A stretch of DNA of 64,000 bases from CAWAMD01 sp963783045 (GTDB lineage Bacteria > Actinomycetota > Nitriliruptoria > Nitriliruptorales > Nitriliruptoraceae). Of this stretch, positions 52,391 to 60,410 are shown in pieces. A model generated the notes under the pieces. That model did no database searches and had not been told where the DNA came from. It saw only the letters and a list, made by a program, of their open reading frames with translations. The position numbers and the translations under genes were made by a program. The stretch lies in NCBI GenBank assembly GCA_963783045.1, contig CAWAMD010000011.1, forward strand, positions 45,896 through 109,895. The letters are read 5' to 3'. Each line of letters starts with the position of its first letter. The stretch's first letter is position 1.

Positions 52391-53525
52391 CGTGGACCCG
52401 GCGCTGCTGCTCCTGGAGCTCGGTGCGGTCCTGCTGGTGCTGGCCGTAGCCGCCCGGGTCGGACACCGCATCGGCCTGTCGGTGATCCCGCTGTACCTGC
52501 TGGTCGGGCTCGCGCTGGGCAAGGGCGGGGTCTACCCGCTCATCACCGCGGAGGCGTTCATCGAAGCGGGCGCCCACATCGGTGTGATCCTGCTGCTGCT
52601 CATGCTCGGGCTCGAGTACACACCGCAGGAGCTGATCGGTGGGCTGCGCCAGGGGGCGCCGGTCGCCGTGGTCGACCTCCTCGCCAACTTCACGCCCGGG
52701 CTCGTGGCCGCGCTGCTGCTGGGCTGGTCGCCGCTGGCCGCGGTCGTGCTCGGCGGGGTGACCTACATCTCCTCGTCGGGGATCGCCGCCAAGCTCATCG
52801 ACGATCTCGGCTGGATGGCGAACCGTGACACGCCGCTCGTGCTCTCGGTGCTGGTGGCCGAGGACCTGGTCATGGCGGTCTACCTGCCCGTGCTCGGCGC
52901 CCTGCTGGTCGGTGGCACCGCGCTGGCGATCGGGACCTCGGTGCTCGTGGCGCTGTCTGCCGCCGGGGTGGTCCTGGTCGTGGCGCTGCGTGCCGGCCAC
53001 GTGATCTCGCGGTTCGTGGAGACCCCGTCGAAGGAAGCGCTGCTGCTCTCCGCGCTCGGGCTGACGATGGTCGTGGCCGGGCTCGCCGAGAAGCTGCACA
53101 TCTCCGCCGCCGTGGGCGCGTTCCTCGTCGGCATCGCCCTGTCCGGCAGCGTGCAGCACCGCGCGACCGAGCTGCTACGGCCGCTGCGGGACCTGTTCGC
53201 GGCCACGTTCTTCGTCTTCTTCGGACTGTCGATCGACCCGGGCGAGCTGCCACGCGTCCTGCCCGTGGCCGTCGGGCTCGCGGTGGTGACGGCTGCGACC
53301 AAGCTGGTCACGGCCGGCTACGGCGGCAGGCGCGCCGGCCTCGGCGCCCGCGGCCGCCGGCGTGCGGCCGCCGTCCTCATGGCCCGCGGCGAGTTCTCCA
53401 TCGTCATCGCCGAGATCGGTGTCGCCGCCGGCATCGAGCCCACGATCGGGCCGATGGCCGCCGCCTACGTCCTGCTGCTGGCCATCGGCGGGCCGCTCGC
53501 CGCCCGCGCCGTCCGAAACCTCTGA
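52383..53525 (+). CDS. khtU: Cation/proton antiporter, CPA2 family (KhtU-like)
   Basis: This is a 380-residue Na+(K+)/H+ exchanger with about 12 hydrophobic segments. Signature segments include IGLSVIPLYLLVGLALGKGG near the N-terminus, LLLLMLGLEYTPQEL, VLGGVTYISSSGIAAKLIDDLG, LVAEDLVMAVYLPVLGALL (family acidic residues), and AVGAFLVGIALSGSVQHRATELLRPLRDLFAATFFVFFGLSID. GTG 52383 overlaps khtT; GTG 52392 is the alternative. The pair would export K+ or Na+ for pH and osmotic control, gated by the TrkA-C partner. Confidence 0.9.
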   Translation: MADVDPALLLLELGAVLLVLAVAARVGHRIGLSVIPLYLLVGLALGKGGVYPLITAEAFIEAGAHIGVILLLLMLGLEYTPQELIGGLRQGAPVAVVDLLANFTPGLVAALLLGWSPLAAVVLGGVTYISSSGIAAKLIDDLGWMANRDTPLVLSVLVAEDLVMAVYLPVLGALLVGGTALAIGTSVLVALSAAGVVLVVALRAGHVISRFVETPSKEALLLSALGLTMVVAGLAEKLHISAAVGAFLVGIALSGSVQHRATELLRPLRDLFAATFFVFFGLSIDPGELPRVLPVAVGLAVVTAATKLVTAGYGGRRAGLGARGRRRAAAVLMARGEFSIVIAEIGVAAGIEPTIGPMAAAYVLLLAIGGPLAARAVRNL

Positions 53526-53573
53526 CCCACGGCATCCTGGACGAAGGCGGACAGACCTTCGGGGAGACAACCC

Positions 53574-53705
53574 ATGACACCACTACCCGACGATCTCGAG
53601 GCGGCATCAGGCCGGCGCTCCGCCGGTGTCGCGCTCGCCGACGCGGGCGTCTCGTTCGGCCATGAGCTGCGCCCCACGCTCCCTCGCCATGGTAGGCGTG
53701 GCCGT
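53574..53705 (+). pseudogene. Remnant joining the ends of the nuclease cassette genes
   Basis: A short frame starts MTPLPDDLEA, matching MTRLPDDLDA at the start of the PD-(D/E)XK gene at 60.4 kb. It then jumps to SAGVALADAGVSFGHELRPT, matching SGGVALTDAGSSSGYELRLS near the end of the small protein gene at 61.2-61.3 kb. The middle is missing. GGGGAGAC precedes the ATG. This is an internally deleted copy of the same cassette, not a functional gene. Confidence 0.6.
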
Positions 53706-53709
53706 GTCC

Positions 53710-55416
53710 TCATCGTGACGCCGTTCCCGGCTGCTCAGCGGCGCCCCGCAGGTCGGCGGCAAGCCGGTCGAACCCGTAGGCGGCCGCCACCTCCGGGTCG
53801 CCCACGACGGTGAGGTGGGAGCGCGCCCGGGTGGCCGCCGCGTAGATCGAGCGGCGCACCTCCTCGACGTGGTCCGCCTTCGCGGGGTCGGGGTCGAGCC
53901 CGAGCACGACCGCGGGGCGCTCCATCCCCTTGAACGACGCGCCGTTGGTCACCACGAGCTCGCCGGCCAACGCCTGCGCCGCGACCTCGTCGGAGCGGTC
54001 CTTGTACGGGTTGGCGAACAGGTACAGGACGGCGAGGTCGCCCGGGTGCAGCCCGTCGTCGCGCATCCGCCGCTTCGCGACCTCCCTGGCCCGGGCGACG
54101 ACACGGTCGGCCGGGCAGCCGACGTAGGCCACGGGCGGCCCGTCGCCGGTGAGGCAGTCGGTCTCGATCGCGCCGAACTGGGCCGCGAAGTCGGCGATGT
54201 TCCGCGAGTTGCGGAAGTTCTCGGTCAGCTCGTGGGTGACCTCGAGGAAGTCGGGCAGCGCGGCGTCGTTCGCGAACAGGTCCTGCTGCCGGTCCGTGAA
54301 GGCATACCAGCGGCCGTTCCTGGCGACCAGACCCGCGACCGCGTACAGCCACCACTCGCTGAGGTCCTGGGCCTCGTCGAGCACCACCACGTCGAACGGC
54401 CCTCGGGTCGCGCCGACGTGGAGGTCCTCGGGCAGCTCCTCGCGGAAGAACCGGCCGCGGTCGTTGCCGGGCTGCCGGTCGCTGACGGCGCGGGCCAGCC
54501 CGACGAGGTGACCCACGACCACCTGCCCGGCCGGGTCGTCGGTCACCCGCGGCGCGTCCGGACCGCAGCAGCGTTCCAGCTCGGCCTGCAGCGCACGGCG
54601 CAGCCACTGCGCCAGCACCACGTTCCAGCAGGCCAGCAGCACCCGCTCCCCCATCGACGCGAACTGGGTCGCCGCCTCGAGCGCCAGCACCGTCTTGCCG
54701 GTCCCCGCCGCGCCGCGCACCAGCACGTTCGGGTGGCCCCAGATGCGACGCAGGACGTTGCGGTGCGACTCGGTGTGGACGCGCACCTCCGCCTCGTGCG
54801 TGTCCACGTCGGTGGACAGCACCTGCCGGCCCTCCCGGCTGCGGCCACGCAGCAGGTCGGCGACGTAGCGGGCGCGGTCGACACCGAGGGGCTGCTCGCC
54901 GAGGACCGGCTCGGCGCAGGTGGCGCGGTAGCCGTCGGCCAGCCGCTCGGCGGCGAGCGCGTCCCACAGCTGCGTGTCCGGCAGCACCGGTGCTCCCGGC
55001 GCGTCCAGACGGCAGTCGGGTGTCGCCACGGCCCAGCGCACCGCCACCTGCGCGGGGTCGACTCCGCCCTGCGCAAGCGCCCGCTCCAGGATCGACCGGG
55101 TCCGCTTGACCTGCGCGACGGGGTCACGGACCTCCCGGCGTGCGCCGTCGACGGTGCGCTGCCAGGCGGCGTGGTGGGCGTCGTAGGACACCTCGCCGCC
55201 CTTGACCTCGACGACCGTGACGCCGTGGTCCGGGTCGACGAGGACGAGGTCGGCCTCGGCCTCCTCCGGGCGGCCGCGCGACGGCACGGTCATCGCGACC
55301 TGCGGCAGGACCAGCACCTCGACCGCGAGCTGCTCCACGGCCCAGCGCCACAGCGCACGCTCCGCCGGCGCGGTGCCCGGCGCCCACCGCGGCTCGGGCG
55401 GTACCGACGTGCCCAT
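53710..55416 (-). CDS. NERD-domain helicase (UvrD/Rep-like core)
   Basis: This is a 568-residue protein. The N-terminal NERD nuclease-related domain includes PEEAEADLVLVDPDHGVTVVEVKGGEVSYD near residues 50-80. The helicase core has Walker A VRGAAGTGKTVLALEAA near residue 235, Walker B VVVLDEAQDLSEWW near 335, TDRQQDLF, and the closing GMERPAVVLGLD ... AATRARSHLTVVGD. NERD-helicases are scattered, often in mobile or defence contexts, with unproven substrates. ATG 55416 follows AAGGGGGG. The gene lies on the opposite strand to KhtU and the cassette remnant. Confidence 0.88.
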   Translation of the reverse strand: MGTSVPPEPRWAPGTAPAERALWRWAVEQLAVEVLVLPQVAMTVPSRGRPEEAEADLVLVDPDHGVTVVEVKGGEVSYDAHHAAWQRTVDGARREVRDPVAQVKRTRSILERALAQGGVDPAQVAVRWAVATPDCRLDAPGAPVLPDTQLWDALAAERLADGYRATCAEPVLGEQPLGVDRARYVADLLRGRSREGRQVLSTDVDTHEAEVRVHTESHRNVLRRIWGHPNVLVRGAAGTGKTVLALEAATQFASMGERVLLACWNVVLAQWLRRALQAELERCCGPDAPRVTDDPAGQVVVGHLVGLARAVSDRQPGNDRGRFFREELPEDLHVGATRGPFDVVVLDEAQDLSEWWLYAVAGLVARNGRWYAFTDRQQDLFANDAALPDFLEVTHELTENFRNSRNIADFAAQFGAIETDCLTGDGPPVAYVGCPADRVVARAREVAKRRMRDDGLHPGDLAVLYLFANPYKDRSDEVAAQALAGELVVTNGASFKGMERPAVVLGLDPDPAKADHVEEVRRSIYAAATRARSHLTVVGDPEVAAAYGFDRLAADLRGAAEQPGTASR

Positions 55417-55526
55417 GCGTCCCCCCTTCCGGCGCCATGCTAGGGCGGAGGCAGCTCGCCGAGATGTCACGCCCCGCGGTTAGCCTGATGGTGTCGTGAC
55501 AGGCTGAGGGACGAAACGGGGGCACC

Positions 55527-55841
55527 GTGGACAAGCAGCGCATCGAGGACCCGGATGACGGCGGGGCGCTCGTCGACGCCTGGATTGAGGGCGGGCGTCT
55601 CGTCGTCTCCCTCCAGGACCTCCTCGAGCGCCCGGCCGGCAGCACGTCCACCGCCGCGACCATCGAGGTCGAGCTCGGTGCCAGCGTGCCGCTGACCACG
55701 GTCGCCGAGCACCTCGGCGTCGAGCCGGCCGACGCGCTCGAGCACGTCGTCGCCCGCTTCCGCGGGGACGGACGCGGCCTGCTGTCGTGGGCGCGCGGGC
55801 TCCCGGACGCGCAGCTCTGGAGCCACACCGACGCCTGGTAG
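55527..55841 (+). CDS. Hypothetical protein
   Basis: This is a 104-residue acidic protein (about MDKQRIEDPDDGGALVDAWIEGGRLVVSLQDLL) with a C-terminal helix-rich part (TTVAEHLGVEPADALEHVVARFRGDG). The GTG at 55527 follows a GGGGGCACC stretch, which is not a strong ribosome site. No family recognised. Codon use looks normal for this genome. Confidence 0.5.
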   Translation: MDKQRIEDPDDGGALVDAWIEGGRLVVSLQDLLERPAGSTSTAATIEVELGASVPLTTVAEHLGVEPADALEHVVARFRGDGRGLLSWARGLPDAQLWSHTDAW

Positions 55842-55960
55842 CACCGGTCGTCCCACGGCTGTACGCCACGGTCCTGTCTGACCACGGGCCGGGACGAGTC
55901 GGGCCGTGCCGCCGACACGTCTCGAGCCCTCCTGTCGCAGCCCCGCCGTATGGTCGAGTC

Positions 55961-56290
55961 ATGGATGGGTTCGTCGCATTCCTGCAGCTCGTCGTCGGGG
56001 CCGTGCTCTGGGGGCTGCTCATCTACTGGCTCGTCGGCGTGCTCCGGGGACGGCACGCCCCTGAACCGCCCCCGCCACGACCGTCGACACCACCGGCGCG
56101 TGACCGCAGGGCACCGCAGCAAGAGGACGACGAGGCGTTCACGGACGGGCTGATCGTCGGCTACTACCTGCACCGCACCGGCCAGTGGCCCTTCGGTGGC
56201 GACGACACCGGCGGGTTCGACGACATGGATGACATGGACGACGACGATCCCTGGGACGACGGCTGGGACGACTCCGACGGGCTGTGGTGA
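55961..56290 (+). CDS. Single-pass membrane protein with Asp-rich tail
   Basis: This is a 109-residue protein: one N-terminal transmembrane helix (VAFLQLVVGAVLWGLLIYWLVGVL), a Pro/Arg-rich cytoplasmic linker, then GLIVGYYLHRTGQWPFGGDDTGGFDD and a run of acidic residues (MDDMDDDDPWDDGWDD). The acidic tail might bind metal or a basic partner. The ATG at 55961 lacks a clear Shine-Dalgarno sequence. No family recognised. Confidence 0.6.
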   Translation: MDGFVAFLQLVVGAVLWGLLIYWLVGVLRGRHAPEPPPPRPSTPPARDRRAPQQEDDEAFTDGLIVGYYLHRTGQWPFGGDDTGGFDDMDDMDDDDPWDDGWDDSDGLW

Positions 56291-56360
56291 CACGCCCGCC
56301 CGAACGACGATGAGGGTCCACCGCCATGGCGAGACCCGGGGGGATCCGGACGCCAACGGC

Positions 56361-56714
56361 TCATGTCACCCAGTGCACGTGGTGGTAGGGATCTGGCGTG
56401 TCCTCCGCCCAGGTGTCCAGCTTGGCGGCCAGAGCATGGCTCATGGCGCCCGCGCCGCGCGGCAGATTGCCCTTGAGCGCGACGACGACGGGGACGACCG
56501 CCTCACCGGCGGCCGTGCGGGCATCGAGGAGGGGGACGAAGTCGGCCGCGTTCTCGGTGACGACGACGCGTCCCTGGCTCGTCGCGACGGCCAACAGGTC
56601 CGGATCCGGGACGGCTCGCAGTCCGACCTCGGCCACGTGCACGGCGTCGTGCCCACGTTCTCGAAGGAGCCTGGCGACGTCCTCGCTGGACATCTCGTCG
56701 ACGAGGAACCTCAC
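56361..56714 (-). CDS. PIN-like toxin, DUF5615 family
   Basis: This is a 117-residue protein with the DUF5615 pattern: MRFLVDEMSSEDVARLLRERGHDAVHVAEVGLRAVPDPDLLAVATSQGRVVVTENAADFVPLL. The family is PIN-like and its members usually sit as the toxin next to a small antitoxin. The acidic positions (D in VDE, E in TENAADF) are present. The GTG start overlaps the antitoxin stop (GTGA). If the antitoxin is truly shifted (see next entry), the pair's balance would be lost. Confidence 0.85.
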   Translation of the reverse strand: MRFLVDEMSSEDVARLLRERGHDAVHVAEVGLRAVPDPDLLAVATSQGRVVVTENAADFVPLLDARTAAGEAVVPVVVALKGNLPRGAGAMSHALAAKLDTWAEDTPDPYHHVHWVT

Positions 56715-57131
56715 GAAGCGGTCAGACGCTTCCGTTGCACGGCGAGCGCTCGGGCACGCTCGGCCGCTTCCTCGTTGCGCGCGATCCGCTCCTCGATCTC
56801 GTCAGGATGTGCAGCGGCGAAGTTGACGGCGAGGCGAACCAGCCGTTCGGGGAGCCCCATCTGTGCTGCCGCATCACCGATCTTCGCGTCGCCGCGTCCG
56901 TCGGCGTGTCGAACGCCGCTGATGACCTCCCACACGTCGGGACCCGCGGCAAGCGCAGCTCGTCGCCCGCTCGGGCCGTCGCGGTAGACGATGCCCGGAT
57001 GCGCCGACCTTGAGCCCCTCGTCGAGCAGGCGGGACACGAGGGCGGTCTCGGTGACGCCCTCGGCGCGCGCGCGTTCGGCGATGCGGCGCTTGAGATCCT
57101 CGTCGAACCGATACGTGGCCGAGACGGTCAC
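56711..57131 (-). pseudogene. Antitoxin of the DUF5615 pair, frameshifted
   Basis: From GTG 57131 (GGAGG upstream) frame 1 gives a ribbon-helix-helix-like TYRFDEDLKRRIAERARAEGVTETALVSRLLDEGLKVG. Near 56993-56999 it moves as if by one extra base to GIVYRDGPSGRRAALAAGPDVWEVISGV, the typical middle of this antitoxin family, then a C-terminal helix IEERIARNEEAAERARALAVQRKRL. The family order antitoxin-then-DUF5615 toxin is kept. As with other shifts here, the protein looks conserved on both sides. Confidence 0.8.
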
Positions 57132-57140
57132 CGCGACCTC

Positions 57141-57155
57141 CAGTGTTATGCACTG
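57141..57155 (-). promoter_or_regulatory. Inverted repeat upstream of the DUF5615 antitoxin
   Basis: CAGTG-TTATG-CACTG lies 10 bp upstream of the antitoxin GTG, in an AT-richer patch. It is short and the partner is unknown, so this is only a candidate operator. Confidence 0.4.
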
Positions 57156-57209
57156 TAAAGCAACGTATTGCAGCGGTCGCCGTCCCATCCAGCCTTGTCG
57201 TCGGGCAGC

Positions 57210-57449
57210 AGCTCGCCGATCTGTTCGAGCACCCCGACGAGCTGGTCGACCAGGACCGCGCCCAACGGCCCGCTGGCCGTCTCCTTCGTGCGCGGCCGAC
57301 GTAGCCGACGCACACCCTGCCGCTACGACCTCGTCTACGCGTCCCCGGAGATCGAGGTCGAGGAGGTCCCCTACCGCTACGACGACGGCGTCGTGGCGGG
57401 AAGCGATCACGGGCTGGTGGCCGCCGATTTGGTGCTGCGGGCACGGTGA
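57210..57449 (+). pseudogene. Remnant of an EEP nuclease gene (3' end)
   Basis: The frame ending at 57449 (AVSFVRGRRSRRTPCRYDLVYASPEIEVEEVPYRYDDGVVAGSDHGLVAADLVL) is nearly identical to the last 70 residues of the EEP nuclease at 61.4-62.2 kb (TVSFVRGRGSRRTSCRYDLVYASPEIEVEEVTYRYDDAVEAGSDHGLVLAELIL). Nucleotide identity is also very high in this stretch. No 5' part exists here. It is a truncated duplicate of the cassette and marks an old or mobile copy. Confidence 0.8.
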
Positions 57450-57709
57450 ATCCCGAAGCGCCGAGCCCGGAGGGTGGTCGCTGCTGCCTGTCCTAACGTC
57501 ACGGATCGTGTCCCCCTCGCTCCGGCGATTCAGGCTGTTCTTGCCAGCCCCACCACGTACGATGAGCGCGAACCGAGGAGAACGCGACGAACACCCGGCT
57601 GCGCGTCACCGTTCGTGGCGAGGCCGCTTCCCGCGGGCGACTCGCGCTGGCGGAGCTTGCACGAATCGCGGGTGAGGTTCAGGCCGGCGTCGAGAGAGTC
57701 GCGCTCGTA

Positions 57710-58792
57710 ATGACGACGGGCTCCAGCACCGGATCTGGTCGCAGACCGGCCAACGTCGTCGATGCCACCCAGCTGCACTTCATCGGCTTCGGATCCGGGT
57801 CGGCCATCCTCGAGGTCGAGCCACGCCCCACACAGGCGCAACTGTTCGACGACGAGGGCGACGAGCTCGTCGCAGAGTCGATGAGCCACTTCGTGTGCGG
57901 CATCAAGGAGCTGACCGACGCTCCGGACCGGCTCCCCGTGGGGTACGACCGTGGCGTCGTCAACGGGCTCACGAGCCTCGTAGCGGCCGTCGGTGCTCGC
58001 GTCACGTCCGTCGAGTTCGCCCTGGGTGCGGCCCCGACGGTGGTCGCCGACCGACGAACGAAGTCGGCGGTGCAGACGGCGCGCCGCAGGCTCGAGCAAG
58101 AGCCGATCGAGATCACGGGGCGCTTGCACATGGGCGACTTCGCCCCTACCAACCTCCGTTGCCGGATCGACACGATCGACGGCGCGGTCGCCTGCGACTT
58201 CGACGAAACCCTTCGCGCCGAGGTACTGGCCTCCATGGACCGGCTGGTCACCGCTCGTGGCGTCGCCGAGTACTGGCCGGAGGAGGATCGCCCTCGCCTT
58301 CTGCACATCGAGGAGCTGCGTGCCGTGGCGGAAGCCGAGGAACCCTTGCTGGACGACCTGCTCCGCCAGCAAGGTGCCACGCCGGTGGCGAGCGTCACGG
58401 AGCTGGCCGGCACGCCGGTGGACGACTTCGACGACTTCCTCGAGGCCGTGCGCTCGGCGCGGTCGGTAATGCCGAGCACGCGACTCGTCGACACCAACGT
58501 CGTCTCGTTCCTCTGGCAGGGCCGGCCGGAAGCTGAGTTCTTCCGGGCCGCCGTCGAGGACGCCACGCTCGCGCTGTCGTTCACCACGATCGGCGAGGTC
58601 TGGTACGGCGCCGCGAAGCGGAACTGGGGCGAGCATCGCCACAACGCGCTGGCAGCCGCGATACGTCCCTACGCCGTACTGCCGATCTCGGCCCCAGCGG
58701 CTTGCCCTCGCGCCCTGGCGCCGCCGGAGGAGAGCCTCCAGGAGCGGCAGCTCACGGCCAGACGCGCTCCAAGCCGTGACCTTGCACCTTGA
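57710..58792 (+). CDS. DUF protein fused to a truncated PIN domain
   Basis: This is a 360-residue frame. Residues 1-250 are a helical/beta protein of unknown function, with homologous-looking sequence continuing upstream of the ATG in the same frame to about 57587 (TRLRVTVRGEAASRGRLALAELARIAGEVQAG). The only start-like codon there is ACG after GAGGAG, so the true start may be lost or non-standard. Residues 253-330 start a PIN toxin (STRLVDTNVVSFLWQG ... LALSFTTIGEVWYGAAKRN), but the PIN ends early near residue 327, without the usual downstream acidic residues, and the tail is unrelated. Probably a broken pair. A TAATG in the other frame (58467-58471) hints that two overlapping genes were once separate. 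Confidence 0.5.
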   Translation: MTTGSSTGSGRRPANVVDATQLHFIGFGSGSAILEVEPRPTQAQLFDDEGDELVAESMSHFVCGIKELTDAPDRLPVGYDRGVVNGLTSLVAAVGARVTSVEFALGAAPTVVADRRTKSAVQTARRRLEQEPIEITGRLHMGDFAPTNLRCRIDTIDGAVACDFDETLRAEVLASMDRLVTARGVAEYWPEEDRPRLLHIEELRAVAEAEEPLLDDLLRQQGATPVASVTELAGTPVDDFDDFLEAVRSARSVMPSTRLVDTNVVSFLWQGRPEAEFFRAAVEDATLALSFTTIGEVWYGAAKRNWGEHRHNALAAAIRPYAVLPISAPAACPRALAPPEESLQERQLTARRAPSRDLAP

Positions 58793-59156
58793 CGACGTAC
58801 GGGCCGGGAGCCCGCGCGTGGCGCACGATCGCCAGGTGGTGCTGCGCGAACCGGTCCGCCCACGCGCTCCCGGGCCCCTTCTTCGGACCGAGCCAGAAGA
58901 TCCGGTGCTTCCCTCGGGTCACCGCCTGGCGCTCATGCGCGTTGACGTACAGGTTTCCGTCCCGCGTCAAGACGACGTAGTCATGCGGCGCGGCGTCGTC
59001 CAACCACTGGGTGTCGGCAGCATGCTGCGCCGCACGCTCGTCGCCATACAGGTCCGCGAGCGTGACGCAGCCGTAGCCCAGCGCCCGGACCCGTGCGGGG
59101 ACGATGATTCCCCCCAACGACCGGTCGACGAGAAACGCCAGCGACTCAGGCGGCAA
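58752..59156 (-). CDS. VapC45-like PIN toxin
   Basis: This is a 134-residue toxin of the VapC45 PIN-like type: FLVDRSLGGIIVPARVRALGY, DTQWLDDAAPHDYVVLTRDGNLYVNAHERQAVTRGKHRIFWLG, and ending VKVQGHGLERVW. The acidic residues of the family (D in VDRSLG, D in TRDGNL) are present. The TTG start at 59156 overlaps the antitoxin end by 11 bases, giving tight coupling. It is convergent with the PIN-fusion gene and may have cut it. Confidence 0.8.
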   Translation of the reverse strand: MPPESLAFLVDRSLGGIIVPARVRALGYGCVTLADLYGDERAAQHAADTQWLDDAAPHDYVVLTRDGNLYVNAHERQAVTRGKHRIFWLGPKKGPGSAWADRFAQHHLAIVRHARAPGPYVVKVQGHGLERVWP

Positions 59157-59856
59157 GGGCTGCAGCGTGACGGACCGCGAGGCGGACCTCGTCGACATCC
59201 AGGCCGTAGTCGCGGGCGACGGCACGCAGCGATTCCCCTGCCTCCAGTCGGTCGAGTACCGGGCTCAGTGGGGTCGCGTTAGACCCGAACATCGGCTGGC
59301 CGAAGTTGCGGTAGGGGTCGACCAGCAGCAGCTTCTCACGTGTCACCGGGAGGTAGATCTGGCCGGCGTACTCGTCGATGTAGACGATCCGTTCCAGGTA
59401 GTCGCGCACAACGTCCGCGAACACGCGCTGGTTCGTATCCAGGGCCACGAGCACCTCGTCGTCACCGTGGTCGGACGCGTAGTCCCACAGGACTTCCGGA
59501 CCGGACCGGCCCTGACCGCCAGACAAGGTGAGACGATGGCTGGCCAAGGCCCATTCGTCACCGAAGTCCGTCTGCAGCGTCTTGGTGATCCTGCGGAGTG
59601 CCTGAAGCGACAGGCCGGCCTGCTTCAGCGCGTCGATGACCAGACCCTCGACGAGCCCCGCGAACGCGAGGCGCGGTGCGTGTCGCTCGAGAGACGCACT
59701 GTGGATGATCGGCTTGCCCACGGTCGGCACCGACCGGTGCGATGGTGTGAACCGGTAGCCGTCGACCCAGCGGCGGAAGGTGCCACTCGGAACACCCAGG
59801 TATCGGGCTGCCGCGGGCACGGTGTATCGGGGCACGGCGAAGCGAACGTCGTCCAC
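59146..59856 (-). CDS. VapB45-like antitoxin (DUF433 C-terminal domain)
   Basis: This is a 236-residue antitoxin. The N-terminus has a MerR-like winged helix (TVPAAARYLGVPSGTFRRWVDG). The middle is variable, and the C-terminal 60 residues carry the DUF433 pattern (LLVDPYRNFGQPMFGSNATPLSPVLDRLEAGESLRAVARDYGLDVDEVRLAVRHA). It matches the size and layout of M. tuberculosis VapB45 (Rv2018). It would neutralise the VapC45 toxin and repress the operon. GTG 59856 has GGAGGTG just upstream. Confidence 0.82.
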   Translation of the reverse strand: MDDVRFAVPRYTVPAAARYLGVPSGTFRRWVDGYRFTPSHRSVPTVGKPIIHSASLERHAPRLAFAGLVEGLVIDALKQAGLSLQALRRITKTLQTDFGDEWALASHRLTLSGGQGRSGPEVLWDYASDHGDDEVLVALDTNQRVFADVVRDYLERIVYIDEYAGQIYLPVTREKLLLVDPYRNFGQPMFGSNATPLSPVLDRLEAGESLRAVARDYGLDVDEVRLAVRHAAALAA

Positions 59857-59885
59857 GCTTCACCTCCCGGCCGAACCGCTCTCAG

Positions 59886-59897
59886 CCTACCTGTAGG
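59886..59897 (-). promoter_or_regulatory. Possible operator of the VapB45 pair
   Basis: CCTAC-CT-GTAGG is a perfect 12-bp inverted repeat 30 bp upstream of the antitoxin start, in the promoter position. Short, so only a candidate. Confidence 0.4.
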
Positions 59898-59993
59898 TCC
59901 AACGATTCCGCCGCTTTCAACCACGTGACCTGATCGTCGTTCAGACCTACGCGAGCTCGCTGATAGCAGCGACTCGGATCGGCAGGTCCTGAC

Positions 59994-60269
59994 TCAGGCG
60001 GGAGCCTTGGGCCGGGACTCGGCGTACAGCGTCCGCGGCGACATGTCGGCACCGTTCGGCCAGACGATCGTGCCCGCACGTTCGTCGACGACGACGCTGC
60101 AGAAGAGGTCGTAGTCCTCGCGCAACGGCGCGAACATCGGGCCGGCGAGCAGCGGCTCGAGGTCGATGACGCGCAACGCACCGTCCGCGAACTCGAGCTC
60201 GAGCACGTAGCGACCGAGGACGCGCACAGCGACGACGTCGATCACAGGCGGCATCGGGCGCTCGCTCAC
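59994..60269 (-). CDS. DUF2442 family protein
   Basis: This is a 91-residue protein: VIDVVAVRVLGRYVLELEFADGALRVIDLEPLLAGPMFAPLREDYDLFCSVVVDERAGTIVWPNGADMSPRTLY, the full DUF2442 pattern. DUF2442 proteins are often encoded beside DUF4160 in antitoxin-like pairs; no DUF4160 gene is seen here. GTG 60269 has GGAGG 7 bases upstream. Solitary in this position. Confidence 0.85.
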   Translation of the reverse strand: MSERPMPPVIDVVAVRVLGRYVLELEFADGALRVIDLEPLLAGPMFAPLREDYDLFCSVVVDERAGTIVWPNGADMSPRTLYAESRPKAPA

Positions 60270-60410
60270 TGCGGGTCCTCCAGTTGCTCGTCCGGAGCGT
60301 ACTGAGAACGTCCTTCGGCACGGCTCGACAGAGACGTCCCAGTGCTGCGGGATGCTGAGCTGGACGAACACGAACGTGTCCGCCCAACTTGTCGACCCGG
60401 GGGACCACTC

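Noticed and set aside
60270..60410. A DUF4160 partner for the DUF2442 protein
   Set aside because: No frame upstream shows the DUF4160 pattern; only short unrelated peptides.
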